A DNA stretch of 64,000 nucleotides from Tateyamaria sp. Alg231-49 (GTDB lineage Bacteria; Pseudomonadota; Alphaproteobacteria; Rhodobacterales; Rhodobacteraceae): NCBI RefSeq assembly GCF_900143535.1, contig NZ_FRFA01000004.1, positions 159,900 through 223,899 of the forward strand, in the 5' to 3' direction. Below the pieces are notes generated by a model. It worked only from the letters and a program-made list of their open reading frames with translations. It searched no databases and was not told the origin of the DNA. Both the position numbers and the translations under genes were made by a program. This document shows positions 10,540 to 19,959 of this stretch, in pieces. Every line of letters starts with the position of its first letter. Within the stretch, counting starts at the first letter, position 1.

Positions 10540-11901
10540 TTACGCTTCAAGCGCGCGGCGCAGCAGTTCCAGATCCTCGGCGATCTGACCATCCTGCTGG
10601 CGCAGCTCATCAATCCGTTTGACCCCGTGCATGACCGTTGTGTGATCGCGTCCGCCAAAACGGCGGCCAATCTCGGGCAGGCTGCGCGATGTCAGATGTT
10701 TGCACAAATACATCGCCACCTGACGTGGGCGGGCATAGCTACGCAGCCGTTTGGGGCCGATCATGTCGCTGAGGCGAATGTTGTAGTGTTCGGACACCTT
10801 GCGCTGGATTTCTTCCACAGTGATCTTGCGCTCGGAAGCGCGCAGCACGTCGGCCAGGCAATCCTGAGTGAGATCAAGATCGATCTTGCGACCCACAAGG
10901 CTGGCAAACGCAAAGAGGCGCGTCAAAGCGCCTTCGAGTACGCGGACGTTGTTGGAAATGCGCAAGGCAAGGAATTCGAGTACGCCGTCTTCGATCTTGA
11001 GATCAGGATAGACCAGCTGTTGCTGCTCTACCTTGGACTGAAGGATGCCTAGACGCAGTTCGTAATCAGTCGGGTGCAGATCAACGATCAGGCCACATTG
11101 CAGGCGCGACTTCACGCGCTCTTCGAGGTCCTTGATCTCGCCCGGGGCGCGATCTGCGGAAATGATAATCTGTTTGTTCTGGTCCACGAGCGCATTGAAG
11201 GTATGAAAGAATTCTTCCTGGGTGCTGTCCTTGCCGGCGATGAACTGTACGTCGTCCACCATCAGCACATCGACAGAGCGGAACATTTCCTTGAAGTCCA
11301 TCATCTTGCGATCACGCAAGGCCTGCACAAAGCGGTACATAAATTGTTCGGCAGACAGATAAAGGACGTTCATGCCGGGTTTGCGGGCGCGCAGCTCCCA
11401 TGCGATGGCGTGCATCAAGTGGGTTTTACCCAGACCTACGCCTCCGTATAGAAACAGGGGATTGAACGTGACGGGCCCACCTTCAGCTACACGGCGGGCA
11501 GCGGCGTGAGCGAGTTCATTGGGTTTGCCGACAACAAAGCTGTCAAAGGTAAATCGCTTGTCCAGCGCCGCGGCGGCCAATCCGGATGAAGAGGATTGGG
11601 CGGCAGGGGCTGTGGGCGCAGGCATAGGTTTGTCCAGTGCAGTTGGGCGGGATTGGGAGTTGGCGGCCACAGAAAAGCTGAGGCGGCGCACAGTGTCATA
11701 TTCGGATTTCAATTCGTGCAAAATTAGATCTGAAAAGTTCTGGCTGACATAGTTACCCATGAAATTGGTCGGCACATCAAAGGTGACGATCCCGTCGCTC
11801 AATCCCCGAAATTCAAGCGGTTCGATCCACGTAGTATAATTGTTTTGACCTACAGTCTTAAGCAGCCGTTTTCTCAGCTGTCCCCATTCTTGTTGTGTCA
11901 T
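10540..11901 (-). CDS. dnaA: Chromosomal replication initiator protein DnaA
   Basis: DnaA binds DnaA boxes and opens the chromosomal origin. The 453-residue protein has an N-terminal DnaB-interaction domain (MTQQEWGQLRKRLL), a linker rich in Ala/Pro/Ser (about residues 95-130), the AAA+ domain with Walker A GGVGLGKTHL and Walker B VDDVQFIAGK, and the C-terminal DNA-binding domain with the signature GGRDHTTVMHGVKRI. I chose the ATG at 11901, which gives the standard MTQQEWGQ start. It is followed by a shared terminator and preceded by a gap of about 500 bases before rpsT. Confidence 0.97.
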   Translation of the reverse strand: MTQQEWGQLRKRLLKTVGQNNYTTWIEPLEFRGLSDGIVTFDVPTNFMGNYVSQNFSDLILHELKSEYDTVRRLSFSVAANSQSRPTALDKPMPAPTAPAAQSSSSGLAAAALDKRFTFDSFVVGKPNELAHAAARRVAEGGPVTFNPLFLYGGVGLGKTHLMHAIAWELRARKPGMNVLYLSAEQFMYRFVQALRDRKMMDFKEMFRSVDVLMVDDVQFIAGKDSTQEEFFHTFNALVDQNKQIIISADRAPGEIKDLEERVKSRLQCGLIVDLHPTDYELRLGILQSKVEQQQLVYPDLKIEDGVLEFLALRISNNVRVLEGALTRLFAFASLVGRKIDLDLTQDCLADVLRASERKITVEEIQRKVSEHYNIRLSDMIGPKRLRSYARPRQVAMYLCKHLTSRSLPEIGRRFGGRDHTTVMHGVKRIDELRQQDGQIAEDLELLRRALEA

Positions 11902-12350
11902 ATGCGCACTATAACCTTTCCGCCACCTCTGTCCGGCGATCATCGGCTCGCCGGGAATGCCCATCCCATGTTGTCACTCGAGGCAAACCGATTTGATTGC
12001 GCTGTATTGCTACAGCACATCGGTCCGGTTGGAATTTACAGTCTTTGCCCGCAACAGACCTCGATTTTTCGAGTGTCTTTCACGTGCCTCCTGCACACCA
12101 ATCCATTTTCGACAGGTTCAGCAGCAGCACCACAGTGTGCACCAAAACACGAGGTATCCTCACAAAAGTCTATCCCCGATCCAGTCACAAGTGCACTGCA
12201 GTGTACACCCGTTTCCGGCCTGTTCCCCCAAGGCGATTCCTGATCGCATCTTCGGTGGTATCAAGTTCGCTCGCGGCCCGTCTACTTAACTTGATACTTG
12301 ACTCGGGCTTTATCGAAAAAGAATCTGTCCGTGCCTTGTTTTCATAGGGA
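11902..12350. other. Gap between dnaA and rpsT, no clear oriC
   Basis: No protein gene is supported here. I looked for DnaA boxes (TTATCCACA and close variants) and found only weak matches such as TATCCTCACA and TATCCCCGA, so there is no convincing origin cluster. The gap must hold the dnaA promoter and contains a 10-base inverted repeat (12258-12297) and a near-palindrome centred on CTGCAG (about 12190-12206). Confidence 0.5.
12258..12297. repeat. Inverted repeat GTATCAAGTT ... AACTTGATAC
   Basis: Two perfect 10-base arms (12258-12267 and 12288-12297) flank a 20-base GC-rich spacer. It is not followed by a T-run, so it reads more like a protein-binding site or RNA hairpin than a terminator. 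Confidence 0.5.
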
Positions 12351-12355
12351 AAACG

Positions 12356-12381
12356 AAAAAGGCGCCGCAAATCGCGACGCC
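12356..12381 (-). terminator. Terminator of rpsT
   Basis: On the minus strand GGCGTCGC (12381-12374) pairs with GCGGCGCC (12368-12361) with one U-G pair, followed immediately by TTTTTCGTTTT. It lies 25 bases after the rpsT stop and is a strong intrinsic terminator. Confidence 0.85.
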
Positions 12382-12405
12382 CCGTGTTTGCATGTGTGGG
12401 TTGCG

Positions 12406-12669
12406 TTAGCCCAGTGCTTTGACCCGAGCCGACAGCCGAGACATTTTGCGGGACACAGTGTTTTTGTGATAAACACCCTTTGTCACACCGCGCATCAATT
12501 CAGGCTGGGCAGCCTTGAGCGCAGCACCGGCTGCATCTTTGTCACCCGAGGCGATCGCCTCTTCGACATTGCGCAGGTAGGTGCGGATGCGCGACCGGCG
12601 CGCCTTGTTTACTGCAAAGCGTTTTTCGTTTTGACGGGCCCGCTTTTTGGCCTGAGGCGAATTTGCCAT
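12406..12669 (-). CDS. rpsT: 30S ribosomal protein S20
   Basis: This 87-residue, highly basic protein begins [18 protein letters not shown] and ends [13 protein letters not shown], both typical of S20, which binds 16S rRNA in the small subunit. The length is normal. It is located upstream of dnaA on the same strand, an arrangement common in alphaproteobacteria. A hairpin terminator follows it and a plausible sigma-70 promoter precedes it, so it is probably transcribed on its own. Confidence 0.97.
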   Translation of the reverse strand: MANSPQAKKRARQNEKRFAVNKARRSRIRTYLRNVEEAIASGDKDAAGAALKAAQPELMRGVTKGVYHKNTVSRKMSRLSARVKALG

Positions 12670-12712
12670 TTTATCTCGTCCCTATATAGGTGCGGTAGTT
12701 TCAGAAGAGGCG

Positions 12713-12741
12713 TCTTTAGGCGCGACTCGGATGCCTGTCAA
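12713..12741 (-). promoter_or_regulatory. Putative rpsT promoter
   Basis: On the minus strand a perfect -35 TTGACA (12741-12736) is followed by a 17-base spacer and TAAAGA (12718-12713), 44 bases before the rpsT ATG. The -10 is weak. A GGCAGAG-GACG-CTCTGCC hairpin sequence (12746-12763) lies just upstream and may be the end of the enoyl-CoA hydratase transcript. Confidence 0.5.
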
Positions 12742-12823
12742 GCAGGGCAGAGGACGCTCTGCCTCCGTCAACATTCACCCGCGGCATTTTTCACAAAAAA
12801 GCAACAGGGTCGCTTTGGCGGTA

Positions 12824-13600
12824 TTACTTGTCGCGGAACTGTGCGGTGCGTTTTTCAAGGAAGGCTTCCATGCCTTCTTTTTGGTCTTCTGTCGCAAAGA
12901 GCGAGTGGAACACACGCCGTTCGAACACCAGACCTTCGCGCAACGGCACTTCGAAGGATTTGTTCACAGCCTCTTTGATTGCCATGGTCGAGATCATCGA
13001 CTTTTCCGCGATCTTGTGGGCTGCGCCCATTGCTTCTTCCATGAGCTTTTTGGGTGGAACCACACGGCTGACCAAACCGGATCTTTCGGCTTCGGCCGCA
13101 TCCATAAAGCGGCCTGTCAGGTTCATATCCATCGCCTTGGCTTTGCCCACGGCCTTGGTCAGCCTCTGCGTTCCGCCAATCCCCGCCATAACACCAAGGT
13201 TTACTTCGGGCTGACCGAACTTGGCAGTTTCAGACGCGATGATGAAATCGCACATCATTGCCAATTCGCACCCGCCGCCCAGCGCATAGCCTGACACCGC
13301 AGCGATGATCGGTTTGCGTACGCGGTTGATGGCGTCAATCTCGGGGCCAAACAGATCTTCGGTAAAGACTTCGACGTAGGTCTTGTCCTTCATCATCGCG
13401 ATGTCGGCGCCAGCAGCGAACGCTTTTTCTGAACCCGTTAGAACGATGCACCGTACTTTACTGTCGGTCTGGGCCGCGGCCATCGCATCTGCCAGTTCTG
13501 TCATCAATTGATCGTTGATGGCATTCAGCGCGTCAGGCCTGTTCAGGGTGACTTTCGCGATGTGGTCTTCGACTTCGACGATGATCGTCTCGTAGGCCAT
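12824..13600 (-). CDS. Enoyl-CoA hydratase
   Basis: This 258-residue crotonase-fold enzyme hydrates trans-2-enoyl-CoA in fatty acid beta-oxidation. It shows the oxyanion-hole regions EKAFAAGADIAMM and SGYALGGGCELAMMCD, with the two catalytic glutamates of the hydratase type in GGGCELAMM and FGQPEVNLGVMAG. The ending FLEKRTAQFRDK is typical of short-chain enoyl-CoA hydratases. It is encoded between rpsT and mutM, as in many Roseobacter genomes. It is transcribed on the minus strand, with no close partner. Confidence 0.94.
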   Translation of the reverse strand: MAYETIIVEVEDHIAKVTLNRPDALNAINDQLMTELADAMAAAQTDSKVRCIVLTGSEKAFAAGADIAMMKDKTYVEVFTEDLFGPEIDAINRVRKPIIAAVSGYALGGGCELAMMCDFIIASETAKFGQPEVNLGVMAGIGGTQRLTKAVGKAKAMDMNLTGRFMDAAEAERSGLVSRVVPPKKLMEEAMGAAHKIAEKSMISTMAIKEAVNKSFEVPLREGLVFERRVFHSLFATEDQKEGMEAFLEKRTAQFRDK

Positions 13601-13663
13601 AAGGATCTATCCAGTTGTTGCCGTTGAGAGGGGAGCAATACCATGGGTGGCTCGTGTTTCAAG

Positions 13664-14515
13664 CTAAGTTTGGCAAGACTTGCAGTAGAAAGAGGACCGA
13701 CCTGACTGCACGATCCGCTGGATCGCACTGTTGCAATCCTGGGTGCGGCAGGGCTCGTTTTCGCGTCCATACACATCGAAACGATGCTGAAAATATCCAA
13801 GCTCTCCATCGGCTTGGCGGAAATCACGCAGGGAAGAACCGCCTGCCTCAATCGCCTCGCTCAGCACGTCCCGGATGATCGGAACAAGGGCGGCGACACG
13901 CGGTTTCGCGATCCGGCCCGCCTTGCGCGTCGGAGAGATGCCGCCACGGAACAAAGCCTCGCAGACATAGATATTGCCTAATCCCGCGACGATTCTCTGA
14001 TCGAGGAGCGCGGATTTGATGGGTGAGTTCTTGCCATCGAAGGCGTCGATCAGGTGGGCCTCGTTGAATGCGTTACCCAGTGGTTCTGGCCCAAGAATGC
14101 TCAGCAGTTTGTGTTGATCTGCAGTCGCCGTATCCATGAGGTCCATCGCCCCGAACCGGCGCGGGTCGTTGAAGGTGATGCGTGCGCCATTGTCCATGTG
14201 CAAAACCACATGGTCGTGTTTTTCGGCCTGTGGGTGTTCGTGTGCGAATTGACCCAATGGGTCGCCCGATACCAGCATCCGCCCAGACATGCCCAAATGG
14301 ATCAGCAGCGTTTCACCCCCGCTGAGGTCCGCAAGGATGTATTTCGAGCGCCGCCGCAGGCCCAGAACAGTCTGCCCTGTCAGCCGCTCTGCCATACCAT
14401 CGGGGAACGGCCAGCGCAGATCGGGCCGGTTCACGTCAGCTTGGGCGATGACAGCTCCGGTCATGGCGGGTGCGAGGCCACGGCGGACCGTTTCGACTTC
14501 GGGCAGTTCGGGCAT
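13664..14515 (-). CDS. mutM: Formamidopyrimidine-DNA glycosylase
   Basis: This repair enzyme removes 8-oxoguanine and other oxidised purines and cuts the abasic site. The 283-residue protein starts [14 protein letters not shown], with catalytic Pro2 and Glu3. It keeps the LRRRSKYIL region with its conserved lysine, the helix-two-turn-helix region ([18 protein letters not shown]) and a C-terminal zinc finger. The finger reads CRTQDC...CKSC, so the first cysteine pair is spaced C-x4-C rather than the textbook C-x2-C. From memory, this variant occurs in related alphaproteobacteria. Confidence 0.96.
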   Translation of the reverse strand: MPELPEVETVRRGLAPAMTGAVIAQADVNRPDLRWPFPDGMAERLTGQTVLGLRRRSKYILADLSGGETLLIHLGMSGRMLVSGDPLGQFAHEHPQAEKHDHVVLHMDNGARITFNDPRRFGAMDLMDTATADQHKLLSILGPEPLGNAFNEAHLIDAFDGKNSPIKSALLDQRIVAGLGNIYVCEALFRGGISPTRKAGRIAKPRVAALVPIIRDVLSEAIEAGGSSLRDFRQADGELGYFQHRFDVYGRENEPCRTQDCNSAIQRIVQSGRSSFYCKSCQT

Positions 14516-14573
14516 GCTAGATTTAATCCATTGTCAGGCGCCCACAGATAGTGCGCCCGAACTGGGGGTGCAA

Positions 14574-15197
14574 TCACTGCCCGTTGGTATCCAGTCGTGC
14601 GATGATCAGCGCTTTGAACGCGTCATGTCCTTCGATGAATCGAGGTACAGAAATCTTGCGGTTCTTTGTGAAGTACAATGTGTACCCGTCTCGGGTCGTT
14701 TTGGCAGCCGTTAGATCCCAAAGGTCAAACTGTCGTTGGGTGAGCAGCGCGGATGTGCAGGACATGTCGTCAACATCGATCTCAAGCCGGAAAATCCACA
14801 TATACGCGCCGGCCCAGATCAAAAACCCCACCATGATCAGGTAGTAAATTGCCGGGGTCTGTCCGGCCAGATGCGTTCCTGTTTCCAGATAGACTATGAA
14901 GCCGATGACAAACGGAATCAGCGCCAGATATCCGTATCGCCACCCAACAGTCGCACGAAAAACCAGAGTGTCGTCCACCTGCTGAGGTGTTTTGCGCCCA
15001 ACTGAAAAGACGTTGCCAATCGCCTCTTCGGGATTGCCAATGGGCGACCAGAAACCAACGAGCGCGTTCAAAAGCCGCATCAGCATCGTTCGGTCTTCGC
15101 GAATGTCGTGCGGTCCGGTCAGTTTTCTTGCCAGGCGCCTGCTCAACAGGAACACTCCCAAAGATGTGGCGAGTACCAACAACGTAACGAGATTCAT
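14574..15197 (-). CDS. Membrane protein of unknown function
   Basis: This is a 207-residue protein that I do not recognise. It has an N-terminal hydrophobic segment (about residues 2-20) and two further hydrophobic stretches (about 88-106 and 116-136, ending AGAYMWIF). The C-terminal third (about 138-207) is soluble, with [20 protein letters not shown], a pattern seen in PH-like folded domains of membrane proteins. It is divergent from ubiE with a gap of about 100 bases. Confidence 0.7.
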   Translation of the reverse strand: MNLVTLLVLATSLGVFLLSRRLARKLTGPHDIREDRTMLMRLLNALVGFWSPIGNPEEAIGNVFSVGRKTPQQVDDTLVFRATVGWRYGYLALIPFVIGFIVYLETGTHLAGQTPAIYYLIMVGFLIWAGAYMWIFRLEIDVDDMSCTSALLTQRQFDLWDLTAAKTTRDGYTLYFTKNRKISVPRFIEGHDAFKALIIARLDTNGQ

Positions 15198-15293
15198 GCC
15201 TGCGACCTTTGCGCTGATTTGTCTGTTTGTCTCTTGTCCCCCGAGTCTTTAAGCACAAATGCGACACAACTGAGACGGACCCGGATCATTCGC

Positions 15294-16046
15294 ATGACTG
15301 AAGCCTCTGAAAAGAAAACCCATTTTGGTTTCTCTGAAGTGCCCGAGGGTGAAAAGGCAGGCCGCGTGCAGGGCGTCTTCAACTCTGTTGCCTCCAAATA
15401 TGACATCATGAACGATGTGATGAGCGTCGGCATCCACCGCATCTGGAAAGAGGCGATGATGGATTGGCTGGCGCCGCGCGCTGGGCAAAAGCTGCTGGAT
15501 GTGGCTGGCGGGACCGGGGATATCTCGTTCAAGTTCCTCAAACGTGCGGGCCACGGACATGCAACGGTTCTGGACCTGACCGAACCGATGCTGGTGGAAG
15601 GACGCAAGCGCGCCGAAGCGGACCAGATGGCCGACAGCCTCGACTGGGTTGTGGGTGATGCGATGGCACTGCCGTTCGAAGACAACAGCTTTGATGTTTA
15701 CACAATCAGCTTTGGCATCCGGAACGTCACTCGTCCTCAGGAAGCGTTGACTGAGGCCTATCGCGTGCTGAAACCGGGTGGCCGCCTCATGGTGCTTGAG
15801 TTCAGCCAACTGCCCAACGAGGGCATGCAAAAACTATATGATCTTTACAGCTTCAATGTCATTCCACGCATGGGACAGATGATTGCGAACGACCGCGACA
15901 GCTATCAGTACCTTGTGGAGTCCATCCGGAATTTCCCCGATCAAGAAACGTTTCTGGGAATGGTCCGCGCAGCCGGATTCGAACAGGCCAAGTACCGCAA
16001 CATGACCATGGGCGTGGCCTGCCTTCATTCGGGGTGGAAAATCTAA
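15294..16046 (+). CDS. ubiE: Ubiquinone/menaquinone C-methyltransferase UbiE
   Basis: This S-adenosylmethionine-dependent methyltransferase acts on the benzoquinol ring in ubiquinone biosynthesis. The 250-residue protein has the SAM motif [15 protein letters not shown] (about residues 67-81), the family signature [17 protein letters not shown] near residue 40 and the GIRNV segment typical of UbiE. I chose the ATG at 15294 because upstream residues in the longer open frame do not match the family. ubiB follows after three bases, forming a conserved ubiquinone operon. Confidence 0.97.
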   Translation: MTEASEKKTHFGFSEVPEGEKAGRVQGVFNSVASKYDIMNDVMSVGIHRIWKEAMMDWLAPRAGQKLLDVAGGTGDISFKFLKRAGHGHATVLDLTEPMLVEGRKRAEADQMADSLDWVVGDAMALPFEDNSFDVYTISFGIRNVTRPQEALTEAYRVLKPGGRLMVLEFSQLPNEGMQKLYDLYSFNVIPRMGQMIANDRDSYQYLVESIRNFPDQETFLGMVRAAGFEQAKYRNMTMGVACLHSGWKI

Positions 16047-16049
16047 ACG

Positions 16050-17582
16050 ATGCGCGGCCCTCACAACATCATACGGCTGATCCGCACTGGCGCGACGTTG
16101 GAACGTACGGGTGCGATGAATGTCGTGTTGGACGCGTTTGAGGCGCCGCCAGCGCTGCGGTTTGTCGCCAAGGCGCTGGGCAAGCCGTTTCAGTGGCTGG
16201 GTTATCAGGGTGACCCAAGCATGCCGCCCGCGACCCGCGCGCTTACCGCGCTTGGACCAGCCTACATCAAATTCGGTCAGGTATTGTCGACGCGGCCGGA
16301 CGTGGTTGGGGATGAACTCGCCGTGCAATTGCGCGTCTTGCAAGACAAGCTGCCGCCCTTTCCTGTGGGGCAGGCCAAGGCCGAAGTGGAAAAGGAGTTG
16401 GGTCAACCGATTGACACGATCTTTTCCGTTTTCAGCGAACCGGTTGCCGCCGCTTCCATCGCGCAGGTGCACAAGGCTGAACTGGCCGATGGCGGGGACA
16501 GCGTCGCGGTCAAAGTGCTGCGGCCCGGCATCGAAAAAGCGTTCAAAAAGGATGTAGACGCGTTCTACTTCGCGGCGCGAATCGTAGAAATCTTTGCCCC
16601 GGGCGGGCGCAGACTGCGCCCGATTGAGGTGATCGAGCATTTTGACGGTGTGGTGCAGGGCGAACTGGATTTGCGTCTGGAATCCTCGGCTGCCGGGGAA
16701 TTTGCCGCCAACACCAAGGATGATACTGGATTCGCTCTGCCCAAAATCAGATGGGAATATTCGGCCCGCCGCGTCATGACCTTGGAATGGGCAGACGGCG
16801 TGCCAATGGGCGAAAACGAAGCCATTGATGCCGCCGGCCACGACCGTGTCGATCTGTCTGAACGAGTGCTGAAGCTGTTCTTGCTGCACGCCCTGCGCGA
16901 CGGGTATTTCCACGCTGATATGCATCAGGGCAACCTCAAGGTCGCACCCAACGGTGACATCATTGCCTATGATTTCGGGATCATGGGGCACATCGATGAA
17001 TACACGCGCCGGGTCTATGCTGAAATCCTGTTTGGGTTTATACGCAAAGACTACAAACGCGTCGCCGAGGTGCACTTTGAGGCTGGGTACGTGCCTGCTG
17101 ACAAGGATGTCGACGAATTCGCCCGCGCACTTCGTGCTGTCGGCGAGCCAATCTTTGGCATGGACGCCTCCAAAATCTCCATGGGCCGTTTGCTGAGCTA
17201 CTTGTTCGAAGTCACTGAACGGTTCGGTATGGAGACACGAACTGAACTGATCCTTCTGCAACGCACCATGGTTGTGGTCGAAGGGGTCGCACGTTCGCTC
17301 AACCCTAACATCAACATCTGGCAAGTCGCATCCCCGATTGTGACCGACTACATCCAGAAATCGATTGGGCCCAAGGCGATTGTCACCGACCTTTATAAAA
17401 CCGCGCGTGTCCTGACCCGCTTTGGCCCACGCCTGCCCGGATTGGTCGAGGCTGCGCTGATCGCACAATCCAACCCCCAACCGGAAAAACGGCGTGGCTT
17501 CTGGCGATGGATTGCGCTTGCAGGCTTGGTTGGCTTGTTGGCAGGCGGTGGTGTGGCACTGTTGATCGAAGCGCTGGCCTAG
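16050..17582 (+). CDS. ubiB: Ubiquinone biosynthesis kinase-like protein UbiB
   Basis: This 510-residue ABC1/ADCK-family atypical kinase-like ATPase is needed for ubiquinone biosynthesis at the membrane. It shows the KxGQ-type motif (IKFGQVLSTRPD, about residues 72-83), the Ala-rich nucleotide loop region AAASIAQVHKAEL, the conserved VKVLRPGIE lysine, and the catalytic HADMHQGNL and AYDFGIMG segments. The C-terminus ends in a hydrophobic anchor (about residues 485-508). It directly follows ubiE. Confidence 0.96.
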   Translation: MRGPHNIIRLIRTGATLERTGAMNVVLDAFEAPPALRFVAKALGKPFQWLGYQGDPSMPPATRALTALGPAYIKFGQVLSTRPDVVGDELAVQLRVLQDKLPPFPVGQAKAEVEKELGQPIDTIFSVFSEPVAAASIAQVHKAELADGGDSVAVKVLRPGIEKAFKKDVDAFYFAARIVEIFAPGGRRLRPIEVIEHFDGVVQGELDLRLESSAAGEFAANTKDDTGFALPKIRWEYSARRVMTLEWADGVPMGENEAIDAAGHDRVDLSERVLKLFLLHALRDGYFHADMHQGNLKVAPNGDIIAYDFGIMGHIDEYTRRVYAEILFGFIRKDYKRVAEVHFEAGYVPADKDVDEFARALRAVGEPIFGMDASKISMGRLLSYLFEVTERFGMETRTELILLQRTMVVVEGVARSLNPNINIWQVASPIVTDYIQKSIGPKAIVTDLYKTARVLTRFGPRLPGLVEAALIAQSNPQPEKRRGFWRWIALAGLVGLLAGGGVALLIEALA

Positions 17583-17640
17583 ACTTCATATTGTCAGAAA
17601 ATCTGTGGGGTCTGAGGTCGAACCTTAGGGCGTTCGATCC

Positions 17641-18822
17641 TCAGCTCATGCGCTCAATAGCAAGTGCGATGCCCTGACCGCCGCCGATACACATAGTGAT
17701 CAGAGCCTTCGAACCGCCGATGCGCTCCAACTCATAAAGCGCTTTGATCGTGATGATTGCGCCTGTTGCCCCGACCGGATGGCCCAGCGCTATGGCGCCA
17801 CCATTCGGGTTCACGCGGGCGGGATCGAGGCCAAGGTCTTTGGACACAGCGAGAGCTTGCGCTGCAAAGGCTTCGTTTGACTCCACAACGTCGAAGTCTT
17901 CTGCCGACAGGCCCGTACGCTCAAGCAGGTTGCGCACCGCTGGGATAGGGCCAATCCCCATCACCTCGGGTCGTACCCCGGCATGGGCATAGCCAAGCAC
18001 CCGGGCGCGGGGCTTGAGTCCGGCCTTTTGCGCCGCCTCAGCCGTGGCAAGCACAACAGCGCCTGCACCATCATTTATGCCTGAAGCATTGCCTGCGGTG
18101 ACGGAACCATCTTTCTGAAAGACGGGTCGCAATCCGCCCAGCGCCTCAAGGCTCGTGGCCTTTGGATGTTCATCGACTTCAAAGGCAACTGTGTCGCGTT
18201 TCACGCGCACCTGCACAGGCGTGATCTGGCTATCGAAACGCCCGTCAGCAATGGCCGCTGCTGCGCGTTCCTGGCTTTGCATAGCAAAGGCGTCCTGATC
18301 TGCGCGGGTTATCTGGTGTTCTGCGGCCACGTTTTCCGCCGTGACCCCCATATGCCCCGTTCCAAAGGGACAGTTGAGCGCGCCCAGCATCATATCAAGC
18401 GTGCGCACATCCCCCATCTTGGCGCCCCAGCGCTGGTCCGGAATGATAAACGGCGAGCGGGACATATTTTCGGCCCCACCGGCAAGGCCAAATTCCGCAT
18501 CGCCCAGTATCAGTGACTGAATGACAGACACAATTGCCTGCACGCCTGACCCACATAGACGGTTCACATTCATCGCGGGTACGCTGTCGGGCACCCCGGC
18601 CTGCATTGCAGCGACGCGGCTGAGATACATGTCGCGCGGTTCGGTGTTGATGACATGGCCAAAGGCAACATGACCGATCTGGCCGCCGTCTACGCCTGAG
18701 CGTTCAAGCGCAGCTTTCGCGGCCACGGTGCCAAGGTCAATTGGCGTGGTCCCGGCAAGGGCGCCACCGAATGTGCCGATGGCCGTGCGTGCGCCGTCCA
18801 GAATGACGATGTCTTGGGTCAT
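17641..18822 (-). CDS. Acetyl-CoA acetyltransferase (thiolase)
   Basis: This 393-residue thiolase condenses two acetyl-CoA molecules or cleaves 3-ketoacyl-CoA. It has the N-terminal MTQDIVILDGARTAIGTFGG, the active-site cysteine in NRLCGSGVQAI, the NGGAIALGHPVGATGA segment with the catalytic His and the final CIGGGQGIA with the second Cys. I chose the ATG at 18822 because CAGGAGGAT lies just upstream. It is divergent from an XRE-cupin regulator about 100 bases away, which may control it. Confidence 0.95.
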   Translation of the reverse strand: MTQDIVILDGARTAIGTFGGALAGTTPIDLGTVAAKAALERSGVDGGQIGHVAFGHVINTEPRDMYLSRVAAMQAGVPDSVPAMNVNRLCGSGVQAIVSVIQSLILGDAEFGLAGGAENMSRSPFIIPDQRWGAKMGDVRTLDMMLGALNCPFGTGHMGVTAENVAAEHQITRADQDAFAMQSQERAAAAIADGRFDSQITPVQVRVKRDTVAFEVDEHPKATSLEALGGLRPVFQKDGSVTAGNASGINDGAGAVVLATAEAAQKAGLKPRARVLGYAHAGVRPEVMGIGPIPAVRNLLERTGLSAEDFDVVESNEAFAAQALAVSKDLGLDPARVNPNGGAIALGHPVGATGAIITIKALYELERIGGSKALITMCIGGGQGIALAIERMS

Positions 18823-18920
18823 GGTGATCCTCCTGAGTTGGGGCCATGATGACGATGCGCACAGGGCAAAGGAACCCCCACACCTTGACACCGACGCAAC
18901 GGCACGGGCATCTCTCTGTT

Positions 18921-19481
18921 ATGACGGATGAAACCGACGCTATCTTATCCCTGTTGCCTGCCCGCCTGAAAGAGGCGCGGCGTGTTCAAGGTCTGTCTTT
19001 GGACGCGGTCGCTAAATTGTCTGGCGTCAGCCGGTCTATGGTCAGTCAGATTGAACGAGGCGAGTCTTCGCCTACCATCGCGACACTCTGGAACCTGACA
19101 AAGGCATTGCAGGTGGATTTTGCCGGATTGCTCGAAGAGCAGGGCAGCGCGTTTATCGAAGTGTTGCGCGCGGCTGACGTGCCGCAGATCGAAGCCCGCG
19201 GCACCGGGTGCGCCATTCGCATTCTCAGCGCCCCGGAAGACGCAGGCATGCACGAAGTCTACGAGCTACGCTTTGCGGATGGCGGTGTGCTGGACAGTCA
19301 GGCCCACAGACGTGGGGCCCGCGAACATTTGACGGTGATCGAAGGTGTGGTTGATGTCATGTCAGGAGAGTCTTCTGAACGAATTTCAGCAGGTGATACG
19401 GCGCGATATGCAGCGGATGTCGCGCATCGGATCAGTGCTGTGGGTGCGGCCAGGGCTTTTTTGATCGTGAAGAATGCCTAA
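18921..19481 (+). CDS. XRE family transcriptional regulator with C-terminal cupin
   Basis: This is a 186-residue regulator. Residues about 14-70 form an HTH of the XRE type (ARRVQGLSLDAVAKLSGVSR followed by MVSQIERGESSPTIATLW). The C-terminal part (about 110-186) is a cupin domain with REHLTVIEGVVDVM. Members of this HTH-cupin group usually repress or activate nearby metabolic genes in response to a small ligand. It lies divergent to the thiolase gene and upstream of a SpoIIAA-like gene and kbl-tdh. The ATG at 18921 fits the domain start. The ligand is unknown. Confidence 0.9.
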   Translation: MTDETDAILSLLPARLKEARRVQGLSLDAVAKLSGVSRSMVSQIERGESSPTIATLWNLTKALQVDFAGLLEEQGSAFIEVLRAADVPQIEARGTGCAIRILSAPEDAGMHEVYELRFADGGVLDSQAHRRGAREHLTVIEGVVDVMSGESSERISAGDTARYAADVAHRISAVGAARAFLIVKNA

Positions 19482-19524
19482 GTATAGAAGATGTAGGCGG
19501 CTTTGATTGCAAAGGAGTTTACCC

Positions 19525-19932
19525 ATGGCTGACGACCCAAACGGACTGGTTTTTCTTGACTTCAACGACCCGGATGCTGGCTTGCTCGCTTATGCGATTT
19601 ACGGCGGCGATCTCGAACCGGAGTCGGTTCAACCCATATGGGATTGCATCGACGCAGCTCGGGAAAATGGCACCAAACTGCGCATTTATTGTGAATTACA
19701 CGCTATGCCCAAACCGAACCTAAGCGTGATCGGCGACAAGCTGAAGCGACTGGGAACGATCTGGACACACATTGAACGCATGGCGATCGTCGGGGATCAG
19801 GCCTGGCTTGAATACTACGAAAAGATTGTCGATCCGATCACCCGTTTCGACGTTCGCTGGTTTCCGGTTGCCGATGCAGAAGAGGCGCGTGCCTGGGCGT
19901 CTGCGCCGCCCGCCATAGCCGCCGATCCGTAA
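19525..19932 (+). CDS. SpoIIAA-like (STAS/SEC14-type) protein
   Basis: This is a 135-residue protein that resembles the SpoIIAA-like family (DUF3478). The fold-defining stretches are GLLAYAIYGGDLEPE, LRIYCELHAMPKPNL and IERMAIVGDQAWLEYYEKI. Proteins of this family are small and lipid-binding or of unknown role. AAAGGAG precedes the ATG at 19525. It lies 43 bases after the XRE-cupin gene, so the two may be cotranscribed. Confidence 0.72.
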   Translation: MADDPNGLVFLDFNDPDAGLLAYAIYGGDLEPESVQPIWDCIDAARENGTKLRIYCELHAMPKPNLSVIGDKLKRLGTIWTHIERMAIVGDQAWLEYYEKIVDPITRFDVRWFPVADAEEARAWASAPPAIAADP

Positions 19933-19959
19933 TCACGGATTTTTGTGCGGTAAGGTAGA

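Noticed and set aside
11902..12350. oriC beside dnaA
   Set aside because: Only weak, scattered matches to DnaA boxes were seen and no AT-rich unwinding region.
12298..12978. A 226-codon plus-strand frame across rpsT
   Set aside because: It runs antisense through rpsT and its terminator and has no family signature.
15834..17480. A 548-codon open frame on the minus strand opposite ubiB
   Set aside because: It is the antisense of a strongly conserved gene, has no recognisable motif and no start signal. Long antisense frames are common in GC-rich genes.
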